From an uncultured Actinomycetes bacterium (lineage in GTDB: Bacteria; Actinomycetota; Actinomycetes; Nanopelagicales; Nanopelagicaceae): 5,764 nt of DNA. The notes under the pieces are model-generated. The model did not search any database, had not been told where the DNA came from, and saw only the letters and a list, made by a program, of their open reading frames with translations. This document shows positions 1-5,764 of the stretch, piece by piece (positions within the stretch are counted from its first letter, which is position 1; each line of letters starts with the position of its first letter). The translations under genes were made by a program, and so were the position numbers. The stretch is from NCBI GenBank assembly GCA_903918325.1, contig CAIXDY010000165.1, positions 1 through 5,764 on the forward strand. The letters are read 5' to 3'.

Positions 1-806
1 ATCGCAACTACACCTAGGTTGCCAAAATTTGTGTAATAGCGAACTGATCCAGTTTGCGCGATTTCTCCGGCAGAGTTATCAACTGCCGTTACATATCCAA
101 CGGGTACTCCGGGAACAAAAGGTTGATTTGCAACACTGCCACGCGCTAACAACACATCTCCAACGCTGACATTAGTGAGGTTATCCAACAGCTGCAGTAC
201 CCCTGAACGTGAACCTCGGCCAGCCAAAATACCTATTTGCTGCGTGCCGGCAATACGTACGCCAATTCTAAAAGATGGGTCGGTTGCCAGCATTACTAAT
301 GCTGAATTTGGATACACCGTCTTTACGACGCCAGCAATTCCTTGTTGGGAAAGCACAGTCATATTTGGTTTTATGCCGGCATTTGAACCAATATCGATTG
401 TTACGGTTTGTGAAAATGATTCGCTGGAACCCTGGCTAATTACTCGAGCATTGATAACTTTATAACCTGCAGTACCGGCTAAATCCAAAATCTTTTTTAG
501 CTGTAATAGTTGTGCATCAGCGCTCTTGCGGTTCAGTAAATCCGCCTTAAGTTTTGAGTTATCTGCGCGAAGTTGTGCAATTTGATTACGTGTGCGACCT
601 AAGTGAGTTACGTCGGAGAAGAAATTCTTCACTGGGGTCAGGACGACATTTCCAGCTTTTTGAAATGGAGAAAGCACGAACTGGGTGCCTTGACGCGCGC
701 CATTTAAAACTGAAACTCCACGTAAATCTAAAGTAATGAGGAAGAGGGAGGTGACAATCAGGATAATTAAGAGAAGACGGGTACGACCCTCACCGCCGTA
801 TCGCAT
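1..806 (-). CDS. mreC: MreC, cell shape-determining protein (partial, C-terminus off the left edge)
   Basis: MreC is a bitopic membrane protein that links cytoplasmic MreB filaments to the MreD/RodA/PBP2 wall-synthesis complex on the outer face of the membrane. The visible 268 residues have the family layout: a short basic N-terminus (MRYGGEGRTR), one membrane segment at about residues 11-27, a coiled-coil stretch rich in Leu, Lys and Gln at about 69-107, then the paired beta-barrel region from about 115. Family-like phrases include VTIDIGSNAGIKPNM (135-149), SGVLQLLDN (201-209) and VPVGYVTAVD (234-243). No stop occurs before the edge, and family length suggests only a few tens of residues are missing. 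The ATG at 806 is certain: in-frame TAG and TAA codons lie one to three codons upstream. It starts 12 nt after the mreB stop. The Shine-Dalgarno is poor (an AGG about 11 nt upstream, or AGAAG touching the ATG), so it is probably translated by coupling from mreB. The family call is firm. Confidence 0.95.
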   Translation of the reverse strand, partial: MRYGGEGRTRLLLIILIVTSLFLITLDLRGVSVLNGARQGTQFVLSPFQKAGNVVLTPVKNFFSDVTHLGRTRNQIAQLRADNSKLKADLLNRKSADAQLLQLKKILDLAGTAGYKVINARVISQGSSESFSQTVTIDIGSNAGIKPNMTVLSQQGIAGVVKTVYPNSALVMLATDPSFRIGVRIAGTQQIGILAGRGSRSGVLQLLDNLTNVSVGDVLLARGSVANQPFVPGVPVGYVTAVDNSAGEIAQTGSVRYYTNFGNLGVVA

Positions 807-818
807 CTTCTATTAAAC

Positions 819-1856
819 CTATCGACGTGGTTCGGAGATTAAGACCTTCTCTAAAGCCTCAAACTCTTCGATGCACTTACCGGAACCTTCTACAACAGCA
901 TCCAATGGACGCTCTGCAATGTGAATTGGCATTCCAGTTTCTTTGCGAAGTCGCTCATCAAGACCCTTAAGTAATGCTCCACCACCTGTAAGAACAATTC
1001 CGCGATCCATCAAATCTGATGCAAGCTCAGGAGGAGTTTTATCAAGGGTGCTCTTTACTGCGTTAACAATTGCATTAACTGGTTCTTCCAAAGCTTTGCG
1101 GATTTCTGCAGCTGATACAACGATTGTCTTTGGCAAACCAGTTGCTAAATCGCGACCGCGAATTTCAGCATCGTTTTCACCGGCAAGTGGGTAAGCCGAA
1201 CCGATAGCCATTTTAATTTCTTCAGCAGTGCGCTCTCCCAAAAGTAGCGAGAATTCACGCTTAACCCAAGTAATAATCGATTGATCGAGCTCATCGCCGC
1301 CAACACGAATTGAAAGCGAGGTAACGATTCCACCCAATGAAATAACCGCAACTTCAGTTGTTCCTCCACCAATATCTACAACCATGTTTCCAGTTGGTTC
1401 ATGGATAGGAAGTCCAGCACCGATCGCTGCGGCCATTGGCTCTTCAATAATGTAAACCTTGCGTGCACCTGCCGCATAAGCAGCATCTTTTACTGCGCGC
1501 TGTTCTACTCCAGTGATACCTGAAGGAACACACACAACGATACGTGGCTTAGCCAAGTAGCGACGACGGTGAACCTTTTGGATGAAGTAACGCAACATGC
1601 GCTCAGTAGTTTCAAAATCTGCAATAACACCATCTTTAAGTGGGCGAATTGCGACGATATTTCCTGGAGTACGGCCAATCATCTTTTTTGCTTCAAGACC
1701 GACAGCTAAAATGCCGCCAGTATCTTGGTTAACTGCAACTACAGATGGCTCATTCAAAACAATGCCACGTCCACGCACATAAACAAGCGTGTTGGCTGTT
1801 CCTAAGTCAACGGCCATGTCACGGCCGATAAATGACATTTTGTTCTGAGATGACAT
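819..1856 (-). CDS. mreB: MreB, actin-like rod-shape protein
   Basis: MreB is a bacterial actin homologue. It binds ATP, polymerises on the inner membrane face and directs the elongasome that inserts lateral peptidoglycan. The 345-residue product has the normal family length and all actin-fold nucleotide motifs: phosphate-1 DLGTANT (17-23), the RPLKDGVIADFE segment (71-82), the IIEEPMAAAIGAGLP segment (136-150) with the likely catalytic Glu, phosphate-2 DIGGGTTE (161-168), and the adenosine motif GIVLTGGGALL (286-296). The wording, including MSFIGRDMAVDLG near the start and the GSGKC...EPRR tail, closely resembles Streptomyces MreB as I recall it. The reading frame stays open upstream to 1967, inside ndk. 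I chose the ATG at 1856 because AAGGAG lies 8 nt before it and the upstream 37 codons do not resemble MreB. A second in-frame ATG six codons later (MSFIG) is the usual start in relatives but lacks a comparable Shine-Dalgarno. It lies 16 nt after ndk and 12 nt before mreC. Confidence 0.98.
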   Translation of the reverse strand: MSSQNKMSFIGRDMAVDLGTANTLVYVRGRGIVLNEPSVVAVNQDTGGILAVGLEAKKMIGRTPGNIVAIRPLKDGVIADFETTERMLRYFIQKVHRRRYLAKPRIVVCVPSGITGVEQRAVKDAAYAAGARKVYIIEEPMAAAIGAGLPIHEPTGNMVVDIGGGTTEVAVISLGGIVTSLSIRVGGDELDQSIITWVKREFSLLLGERTAEEIKMAIGSAYPLAGENDAEIRGRDLATGLPKTIVVSAAEIRKALEEPVNAIVNAVKSTLDKTPPELASDLMDRGIVLTGGGALLKGLDERLRKETGMPIHIAERPLDAVVEGSGKCIEEFEALEKVLISEPRR

Positions 1857-1864
1857 TCGTTTTA

Positions 1865-1870
1865 CTCCTT
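1865..1870 (-). promoter_or_regulatory. Strong Shine-Dalgarno (AAGGAG) of mreB
   Basis: The minus strand reads AAGGAG, then an 8-nt A-rich spacer, then ATG at 1856. The motif sits in the 16-nt gap after the ndk stop codon (TAA, 1875-1873). It fixes the mreB start and excludes the longer frame that runs back into ndk. It is the only strong ribosome binding site in the window, which suggests mreB is translated more strongly and more independently than its neighbours. Confidence 0.9.
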
Positions 1871-1872
1871 GA

Positions 1873-2292
1873 TTAATTAGGGAAGAAAATTTGGATCTCG
1901 CGCGCAGCAGATTCTGGTGAATCTGAACCATGCACAATATTTTGTACAACTTTGGTGCCTTGATCACGAGCTAAGTCACCACGAATAGTTCCTGGTGCAG
2001 CAAGAGTTGGATCTGTAACACCAGCTAAGGAACGGAAACCTTCGATTACACGATTACCCGAAGCAACAATTGCAACAATCGGTCCAGACATCATGAACTC
2101 AACTAATGGTTCATAAAATGGTTTACCAACATGTTCTGCGTAATGTTTTTCAAGTAATGCACGATCTGCATTGAGCATTCGCAATGCTTCAATGGAATAT
2201 CCCTTTGTTTCAACACGGGAAATAACTTCGCCAACTAAACCACGACGGACTCCGTCTGGCTTAACTAGGATCAGGGTTTTCTCTGTGCTCAC
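1873..2292 (-). CDS. ndk: Nucleoside diphosphate kinase
   Basis: Ndk moves the gamma phosphate from ATP to other (d)NDPs through a phosphohistidine, balancing the NTP and dNTP pools in the cytoplasm. The 139-residue product has the family length and its landmarks: KPDGVRRG (11-18, with the conserved Lys11), Tyr51, the SGP turn (69-71), Arg87 and Thr93, IRGD with Arg104, and the active-site signature NIVHGSDS (118-125) with catalytic His121. About 17 residues separate Arg104 from His121, against about 13 in human and E. coli Ndk. This is a short insertion in the loop before the active site that I think some other actinobacteria share. The start is GTG at 2292: an in-frame TAG lies four codons upstream, and this start leaves the usual short lead before KPDG. 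It begins 12 nt after the DUF4233 stop. The only Shine-Dalgarno-like AGG is just 3 nt from the GTG and lies within an inverted repeat. Confidence 0.97.
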   Translation of the reverse strand: MSTEKTLILVKPDGVRRGLVGEVISRVETKGYSIEALRMLNADRALLEKHYAEHVGKPFYEPLVEFMMSGPIVAIVASGNRVIEGFRSLAGVTDPTLAAPGTIRGDLARDQGTKVVQNIVHGSDSPESAAREIQIFFPN

Positions 2293-2293
2293 G

Positions 2294-2311
2294 GGCCTAG
2301 TCTATTAGGCC
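2294..2311 (-). promoter_or_regulatory. Inverted repeat over the DUF4233 stop and ndk ribosome-binding region
   Basis: On the minus strand GGCCTA and TAGGCC flank a 6-nt spacer (AATAGA-type, with one further possible G-U closing pair), giving a perfect 6-bp, GC-rich stem. The first arm contains part of the DUF4233 stop codon, and the second arm ends one base before the ndk GTG and includes the only AGG near that start. In mRNA this could hide the ndk start until ribosomes finishing DUF4233 open it. It is not followed by a U run on the minus strand, so it is not a terminator for this operon. The repeat is directly visible; a regulatory role is inference. Confidence 0.35.
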
Positions 2312-2640
2312 TTTGTGCCTGCTTGTGCCACGAGGGCTGCGCGAGCAGCTTCGCCCTTGCGGCCCACGATGATGGCTGCGGCCCAGAGAGCTACAAATAT
2401 CACCCCAATGAGAAAAAAGGCTGGAATCACAAAGCCAAATGAAATCATGAAAATTTGCATCAAGGAGCCGATATAGAAACCTGTGCGTCGTTTGAGAGTT
2501 CCCGCAGTGAGAAAAAGAAGTAACGAAACTACTGAACCATAGATCAAGGCAGTTGCAGAATGAGATTTAGTTGCTAACAAAATTGCAAAACCTAAAACCA
2601 TGCTCTCCATAACAAGAACTGCGGCTCCTAAAACTTTCAC
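2305..2640 (-). CDS. Small four-helix membrane protein, DUF4233 family
   Basis: The product is a 111-residue integral membrane protein of unknown function. Hydrophobic segments lie at about residues 3-23, 29-47, 55-76 and 75-93, with the last two nearly continuous, and a charged, Ala-rich tail (RKGEAARAAL) follows. The assignment to DUF4233 rests on its position between folC and ndk, where this family typically sits in actinobacteria, and on family-like features: Glu12 within the first helix, GFYIGSLMQ (54-62), and GFVIPAFFLIGVIFVALWA (69-87). The start is GTG at 2640, overlapping the folC stop as GTGA. A weak AAGAAG lies 8 nt upstream within folC, so translation is probably coupled to folC. 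It contains no catalytic motif I recognise. A role in folate or nucleotide transport is sometimes tempting from context, but nothing in the sequence supports it. Confidence 0.85.
   Translation of the reverse strand: MKVLGAAVLVMESMVLGFAILLATKSHSATALIYGSVVSLLLFLTAGTLKRRTGFYIGSLMQIFMISFGFVIPAFFLIGVIFVALWAAAIIVGRKGEAARAALVAQAGTKA
2637..2640 (-). other. folC/DUF4233 stop-start overlap (GTGA)
   Basis: The TGA stop of folC (2639-2637) shares its first two bases with the GTG start of the DUF4233 gene (2640-2638). Such 4-nt overlaps usually mean that the terminating ribosome reinitiates on the next gene, keeping the two products in fixed proportion. The overlap is directly visible; coupling is inferred. 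Confidence 0.9.
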
Positions 2641-3983
2641 TGTGCAAACTTCTTTCGTAGATAAGTTCGTGCTTCACCAACTGTAACAACTGATCCCGTT
2701 ACAAGAATTCCAACCGTATCCTCACTCAATGGTCGAATTGCATTAGCAACAGCACGATCCAAAGCTGCTTCTAAATTACTCACTTCAAAAACTCGATCTT
2801 TACCAAAAATTGTGGAAGCGATTTTTTCTAACTCTGATGACGGCATTGCTCGAGAAGAAGTGCTCTGCGTGACAATAACGTGGTCAACAATGGATTCCAG
2901 CTCCTGCAAAATACCGACGGCATCTTTATCGCCAAATACACCAACTACTGCAACTATCTCGTCGAAGTTGAACTCACTCTTCAAAGTATCCGCTAAAGCT
3001 TTAGCGCCGTGTGGATTGTGTGCCGCATCTAAAATTACAGTTGGTTCGCGGTGAACAACTTCGCATCGTCCAGGTGAAGTAACGGCAGCAAAACCAGCGC
3101 GCACTGCTTCAATATCTAGCGGTTGATCACCAAAGAAAGCCTCAACTGCCACAAGGGCGCTGGCAGCATTTGCAGCTTGATGCTTGCCATGTAGCGGTAA
3201 GAAGATTTCATCATACGTATCGTGCAAACCTTGAATAGTTAACAACTGCCCACCCACCGCAATGGCACGCGATGCCACTGAATATTCCATACCTTCACGA
3301 ACCACATCAGCGCCAACTTCAGCGGCTTTTCTGATGAGCTCTTTTGCTGCGTCAGGTTCTTGCTGAGCTAAAACTATGAATCCACCTTCTTTAATTATTC
3401 CGGCTTTAGTTGATGCAATTTCATGCAACGTATTGCCCAGATATTCCATGTGATCAAAGCCAATTGGCATCATTACTGACACATCAGCGTCAATAACATT
3501 TGTGGCATCCCACTCCCCGCCCATTCCAACTTCAATGACAGCAACATCTACAGGGTGTTCGGCAAATGCAGCAAAGCCTAAAGCTGTTACGGCTTCAAAG
3601 AACGAGATTGGGTGTTCAAATTTTGTATCCATTAAATCTAAATATGCGGCAATATCGTTGTATACAAAGATCAACTCTTTGGGATCAATTGGTTCACCAT
3701 TAATGGCAATTCGTTCGCGATACGTTTCTAGGTGCGGACTAGTAAAACGCCCGGTCCGTAATCCATGCGCAAATAGCAGCGAATCAATCATCCGAGTGGT
3801 TGTAGTTTTTCCATTTGTTCCACCAACATGAATTGTTGGATACGTTAACTGCGGTGAACCCAAAATATCGGTGAGCGCGGCAATTCGTTCAGTAGATGGA
3901 GCAATGCGCGTTTCTGGCCAACGCGCGAGTAACGCCTGCTCTATAGCGTCAACACGCTCTTGATCATCGGGTGAAATAATCAT
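2637..3983 (-). CDS. folC: Folylpolyglutamate synthase / dihydrofolate synthase
   Basis: FolC adds glutamate to folates and, in most bacteria, to dihydropteroate, using ATP through an acyl-phosphate intermediate. It belongs to the Mur-ligase fold and acts in the cytoplasm. The 448-residue product has the family length and motifs: P-loop GTNGKT (55-60), TSPHL (81-85), FFEAVTALGF (128-137), EVGMGGEWDATN (151-162), the GFDHMEYLG box (175-183), STKAGIIK (191-198), GKHQAANAASA (266-276), SPGRCE (303-308), and the C-terminal-domain motif LDAAHNPHGA (318-327). The P-loop has Thr60 where E. coli FolC has Gly, as in many actinobacterial relatives. The start is ATG at 3983, overlapping the valS stop as ATGA. 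No Shine-Dalgarno is visible before it, so it probably depends on reinitiation after valS. The sequence does not show whether it has both synthase activities. Confidence 0.97.
   Translation of the reverse strand: MIISPDDQERVDAIEQALLARWPETRIAPSTERIAALTDILGSPQLTYPTIHVGGTNGKTTTTRMIDSLLFAHGLRTGRFTSPHLETYRERIAINGEPIDPKELIFVYNDIAAYLDLMDTKFEHPISFFEAVTALGFAAFAEHPVDVAVIEVGMGGEWDATNVIDADVSVMMPIGFDHMEYLGNTLHEIASTKAGIIKEGGFIVLAQQEPDAAKELIRKAAEVGADVVREGMEYSVASRAIAVGGQLLTIQGLHDTYDEIFLPLHGKHQAANAASALVAVEAFFGDQPLDIEAVRAGFAAVTSPGRCEVVHREPTVILDAAHNPHGAKALADTLKSEFNFDEIVAVVGVFGDKDAVGILQELESIVDHVIVTQSTSSRAMPSSELEKIASTIFGKDRVFEVSNLEAALDRAVANAIRPLSEDTVGILVTGSVVTVGEARTYLRKKFAQ
2991..3006. repeat. Perfect 16-bp palindrome inside folC
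   Basis: CGCTAAAGCTTTAGCG equals its own reverse complement. It covers codons 327-331 of folC (AKALA) directly after the LDAAHNP motif. About 0.09 such perfect 16-mers are expected by chance in a random window of this size, so it is mildly notable. Its coding position makes a protein-binding role unlikely. Confidence 0.9.
3980..3983 (-). other. valS/folC stop-start overlap (ATGA)
   Basis: The TGA stop of valS (3982-3980) overlaps the ATG start of folC (3983-3981). The bases before this ATG (GCCACACGC) contain no purine-rich Shine-Dalgarno, so folC translation most likely follows from valS translation. The overlap is directly visible; coupling is inferred. Confidence 0.9.
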
Positions 3984-5764
3984 GCGTGTGGCAATGCTGC
4001 AAGCTGCGCCGTGATGCGTTCAATATCGGCACTAGTTTTCGCTAAACGTTCACGAATCTCAACGACAACAGATTCTGGGGCTTTGGCCATGAAACCTTCA
4101 TTATTTAACTTAACTTCCGCAGTTTGTTTATCTTTTTGTGCAGCAGCTAAATCTTTTTCTAGACGCGCGCGTTCGGCTACGACGTCAATTGAGCCAGTTA
4201 AATCAAACTCGACTTGAATCGATCCAATTTCAACTTTGGCACTCGGGGTGATCTCGCCCAGTTCAAGGCGCAATACAAATGCCATAGCGCTTGCGTATTC
4301 TGAAATTGCACCTTTAGCAACAAATCGTGCCGGAATTTTTGCCGAAGTTTTAATTCCTTGGTCATTACGGAATCGACGGACATCAGTAATAATTTCTTGC
4401 ATCTGTGCAACTAACTTTTCTGATGTTTTATCAACGTGGGCAGCGCTTGCTATTGGCCATTGCACAACTACAAGAGATTCCCCACCGGTCAAAGTTGTCC
4501 AAAGCTCCTCAGTAATAAAGGGCATAACTGGGTGCAGCAGTCTGAGCAATTGATCTAGAACATGTCCTAAAACGCGCTTTGTCTTGGCTGAATCAGTTCC
4601 GGCAAATACCTCTTTAGAAAGTTCTAAGTACCAGTCGCACAGATCATCCCAAGCAAAGTGATACAAAATCTCGCAAGCGCGCGCAAACTCATATTTTTCA
4701 AGAAGTGCATCAACCTGTGAAATAGTTGCAGACAAGCGACTTAGAATCCACTTATCGATGGCATTGAGTGAATCAATTGCAGGTAATTCACCTTCAACTG
4801 TTGCGCCATTCATCATGGCAAATCGCGTTGCATTCCACAGCTTGGTCGCAAAGTTACGAGAACCACCAATCCAATCTTCGGCAAGTGCTTGATCAGTACC
4901 TGGGTTTGCTCCACGTGCTAACGTGAATCGCAGCGCATCGGCCCCGTACTTATCCATAAACTCGATTGGGTCAATCACATTTCCGCGACTCTTAGACATC
5001 TTTTTACCAAATTGATCGCGAACTAAGCCGTGCAACATGATGGTTTTAAAAGGTGGAACGCCATCCATCGCAAAAGTACTCATCATCATCATACGAACTA
5101 CCCAGAAGAACAAGATGTCGTATCCAGTTACAAGAACTGATGTTGGGTAAAACTTTGCAAGATCGGCGGTTTTTTCTGGCCAACCAAAAGTTGAAAATGC
5201 CCATTGCCCTGAAGAGAACCATGTATCTAAAACATCTGGATCTTGCGTGTAGCCAGCCGGAGCTTTCTCTCCCGGACCAACAACTACAAATTCATTATTT
5301 GGTCCATACCAAACTGGAATTCGATGTCCCCACCACAGCTGACGCGAAATACACCAGTCGTGCATGTTGTCGACCCAATCAAAATAACGTGGTTCTAATT
5401 CTTTAGGTTCAATTGTCACCGAACCATTGCGAACGGCATCGGCTGAAGCTTTTGCAAGTGGTGCAACTTTCACAAACCACTGCTTAGATAAACGCGGTTC
5501 AACCGTTGTATCGCAACGAGAACAGTGACCAACTGCGTGAATATATGGACGCTTTTCAGCAACAATGCGTCCTAAAGAGCGAAGTTTTTCAACAACGGCA
5601 ACGCGCGCTTCAAAGCGATCCATGCCATCAAACTCAGTACCCGTGCCATCCATTACGCCGTGTTCATTCATGATTACTACGAATGGAACGTTATGGCGGA
5701 CTGCCATCTCAAAGTCATTTGGATCGTGGGCTGCAGTTACTTTTACCGCACCAGTTCCAAAATC
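3980..5764 (-). CDS. valS: Valyl-tRNA synthetase (partial, N-terminus off the right edge)
   Basis: ValRS charges tRNA-Val with valine and hydrolyses mischarged Thr-tRNA. It is a class I synthetase. The frame is open to the window edge, giving 594 residues; about the first third, including the HIGH motif, is missing. An internal ATG at 5707 is not the start, because the 19 codons before it read DFGTGAVKVTAAHDPNDFE, a hallmark of the ValRS editing domain (relatives usually have TPAHDPND). Counting from the edge, visible landmarks are HCSRC...VEP (80-90), LSKQWFV (92-98), SRQLWWGHRIPVWY (140-153), DVLDTWFSSG (177-186), the catalytic loop KMSKS (255-259; bases 4988-5002), the anticodon-binding domain (about 335-450, with HPVMPFITEELW at 411-422), and the C-terminal tRNA-binding coiled coil (about 531-594). 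Family, frame and stop are certain. Expression is often governed upstream, for example by a T-box, but that region is outside the window. Confidence 0.98.
   Translation of the reverse strand, partial: DFGTGAVKVTAAHDPNDFEMAVRHNVPFVVIMNEHGVMDGTGTEFDGMDRFEARVAVVEKLRSLGRIVAEKRPYIHAVGHCSRCDTTVEPRLSKQWFVKVAPLAKASADAVRNGSVTIEPKELEPRYFDWVDNMHDWCISRQLWWGHRIPVWYGPNNEFVVVGPGEKAPAGYTQDPDVLDTWFSSGQWAFSTFGWPEKTADLAKFYPTSVLVTGYDILFFWVVRMMMMSTFAMDGVPPFKTIMLHGLVRDQFGKKMSKSRGNVIDPIEFMDKYGADALRFTLARGANPGTDQALAEDWIGGSRNFATKLWNATRFAMMNGATVEGELPAIDSLNAIDKWILSRLSATISQVDALLEKYEFARACEILYHFAWDDLCDWYLELSKEVFAGTDSAKTKRVLGHVLDQLLRLLHPVMPFITEELWTTLTGGESLVVVQWPIASAAHVDKTSEKLVAQMQEIITDVRRFRNDQGIKTSAKIPARFVAKGAISEYASAMAFVLRLELGEITPSAKVEIGSIQVEFDLTGSIDVVAERARLEKDLAAAQKDKQTAEVKLNNEGFMAKAPESVVVEIRERLAKTSADIERITAQLAALPHA

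Noticed and set aside
175..736. Plus-strand open frames opposite mreC (175-465 and 554-736)
   Set aside because: The minus strand here encodes a clear MreC in an uninterrupted frame. The plus-strand products show no family features and are antisense shadows.
943..1782. Plus-strand open frames (943-1194, 1597-1782) and a second minus-strand frame (1145-1372) over mreB
   Set aside because: All overlap strongly conserved MreB coding sequence and have low-complexity, unfamiliar products.
1931..1948. Near-perfect dyad TGCACAA-TATT-TTGTACA, a possible operator or AT-rich -10 for mreB
   Set aside because: It encodes the invariant Ndk segment ending at the catalytic His, so the bases are constrained by protein; one arm has a mismatch and no matching -35 is evident.
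1857..1967. Upstream extension of the mreB frame by 37 codons into ndk
   Set aside because: It overlaps the conserved Ndk C-terminus in another frame, does not resemble MreB, and the strong AAGGAG 8 nt before 1856 marks the real start.
2812..3831. Plus-strand open frames opposite folC (2812-3054, 3502-3831)
   Set aside because: Antisense to conserved FolC motifs, no recognisable domain and no ribosome binding context worth defending.
4678..4684. GC-alternating runs (GCGCGCGC here and ACGCGCGCGT near 4163-4172)
   Set aside because: Short runs explained by Arg/Ala codons inside valS, with no repeat partner or spacing pattern.
4011..5406. Plus-strand frames (4011-4217, 4236-4553, 5053-5406) and a minus-strand frame (4198-4410) over valS
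   Set aside because: They overlap conserved ValRS catalytic, anticodon-binding and coiled-coil regions; products look like frame shadows.
1..5764. Search for mobile elements, CRISPR arrays, tRNAs, defence genes or a novel system
   Set aside because: The window is filled by six core genes in one operon. No direct-repeat array, transposase motif, tRNA cloverleaf or foreign-looking segment was seen.

Overview
The window is a compact block of six genes, all read from the minus strand. In transcription order they are valS (5' end cut off by the right edge), folC, a small membrane protein of the DUF4233 family, ndk, mreB and mreC (3' end cut off by the left edge). Between 3983 and 806 the genes overlap by 4 nt or are separated by only 12-16 nt. 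No convincing promoter or terminator is visible, so the block looks like the middle of one long operon. No stretch of 300 bases lacks a gene. There is no RNA gene, mobile element, CRISPR array or attachment site.

The order valS-folC-DUF4233-ndk followed by mreB-mreC is the classical actinobacterial arrangement, as in Streptomyces. DUF4233 between folC and ndk is an actinobacterial signature, and the MreB protein reads like the actinomycete type. Base composition is low for that phylum: three sampled 60-base lines average about 46% G+C. A low-GC, tightly packed actinobacterium suggests the freshwater acI / Nanopelagicales group (Planktophila or Nanopelagicus-like). That placement is inferred from gene order and composition, not from a database match.

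Right part (5764-2637): the C-terminal two thirds of valyl-tRNA synthetase, then folylpolyglutamate/dihydrofolate synthase. They are joined by an ATGA stop/start overlap. Middle (2640-1873): a four-helix membrane protein joined to folC by a GTGA overlap, then nucleoside diphosphate kinase with a GTG start. Left part (1856-1): the cell-shape genes mreB and mreC, presumably continuing outside the window into mreD and the PBP2/RodA genes.

The operon would couple housekeeping growth functions (tRNA charging, one-carbon folates, NTP supply) to the scaffold for lateral wall synthesis. mreB alone has a strong, well-spaced Shine-Dalgarno sequence; the other starts in view have weak or no such sequence and probably depend on coupled translation. 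A short inverted repeat covers the ndk start region. I found no sign of a previously undescribed system: this is an ordinary core-genome region, and the findings below are modest.
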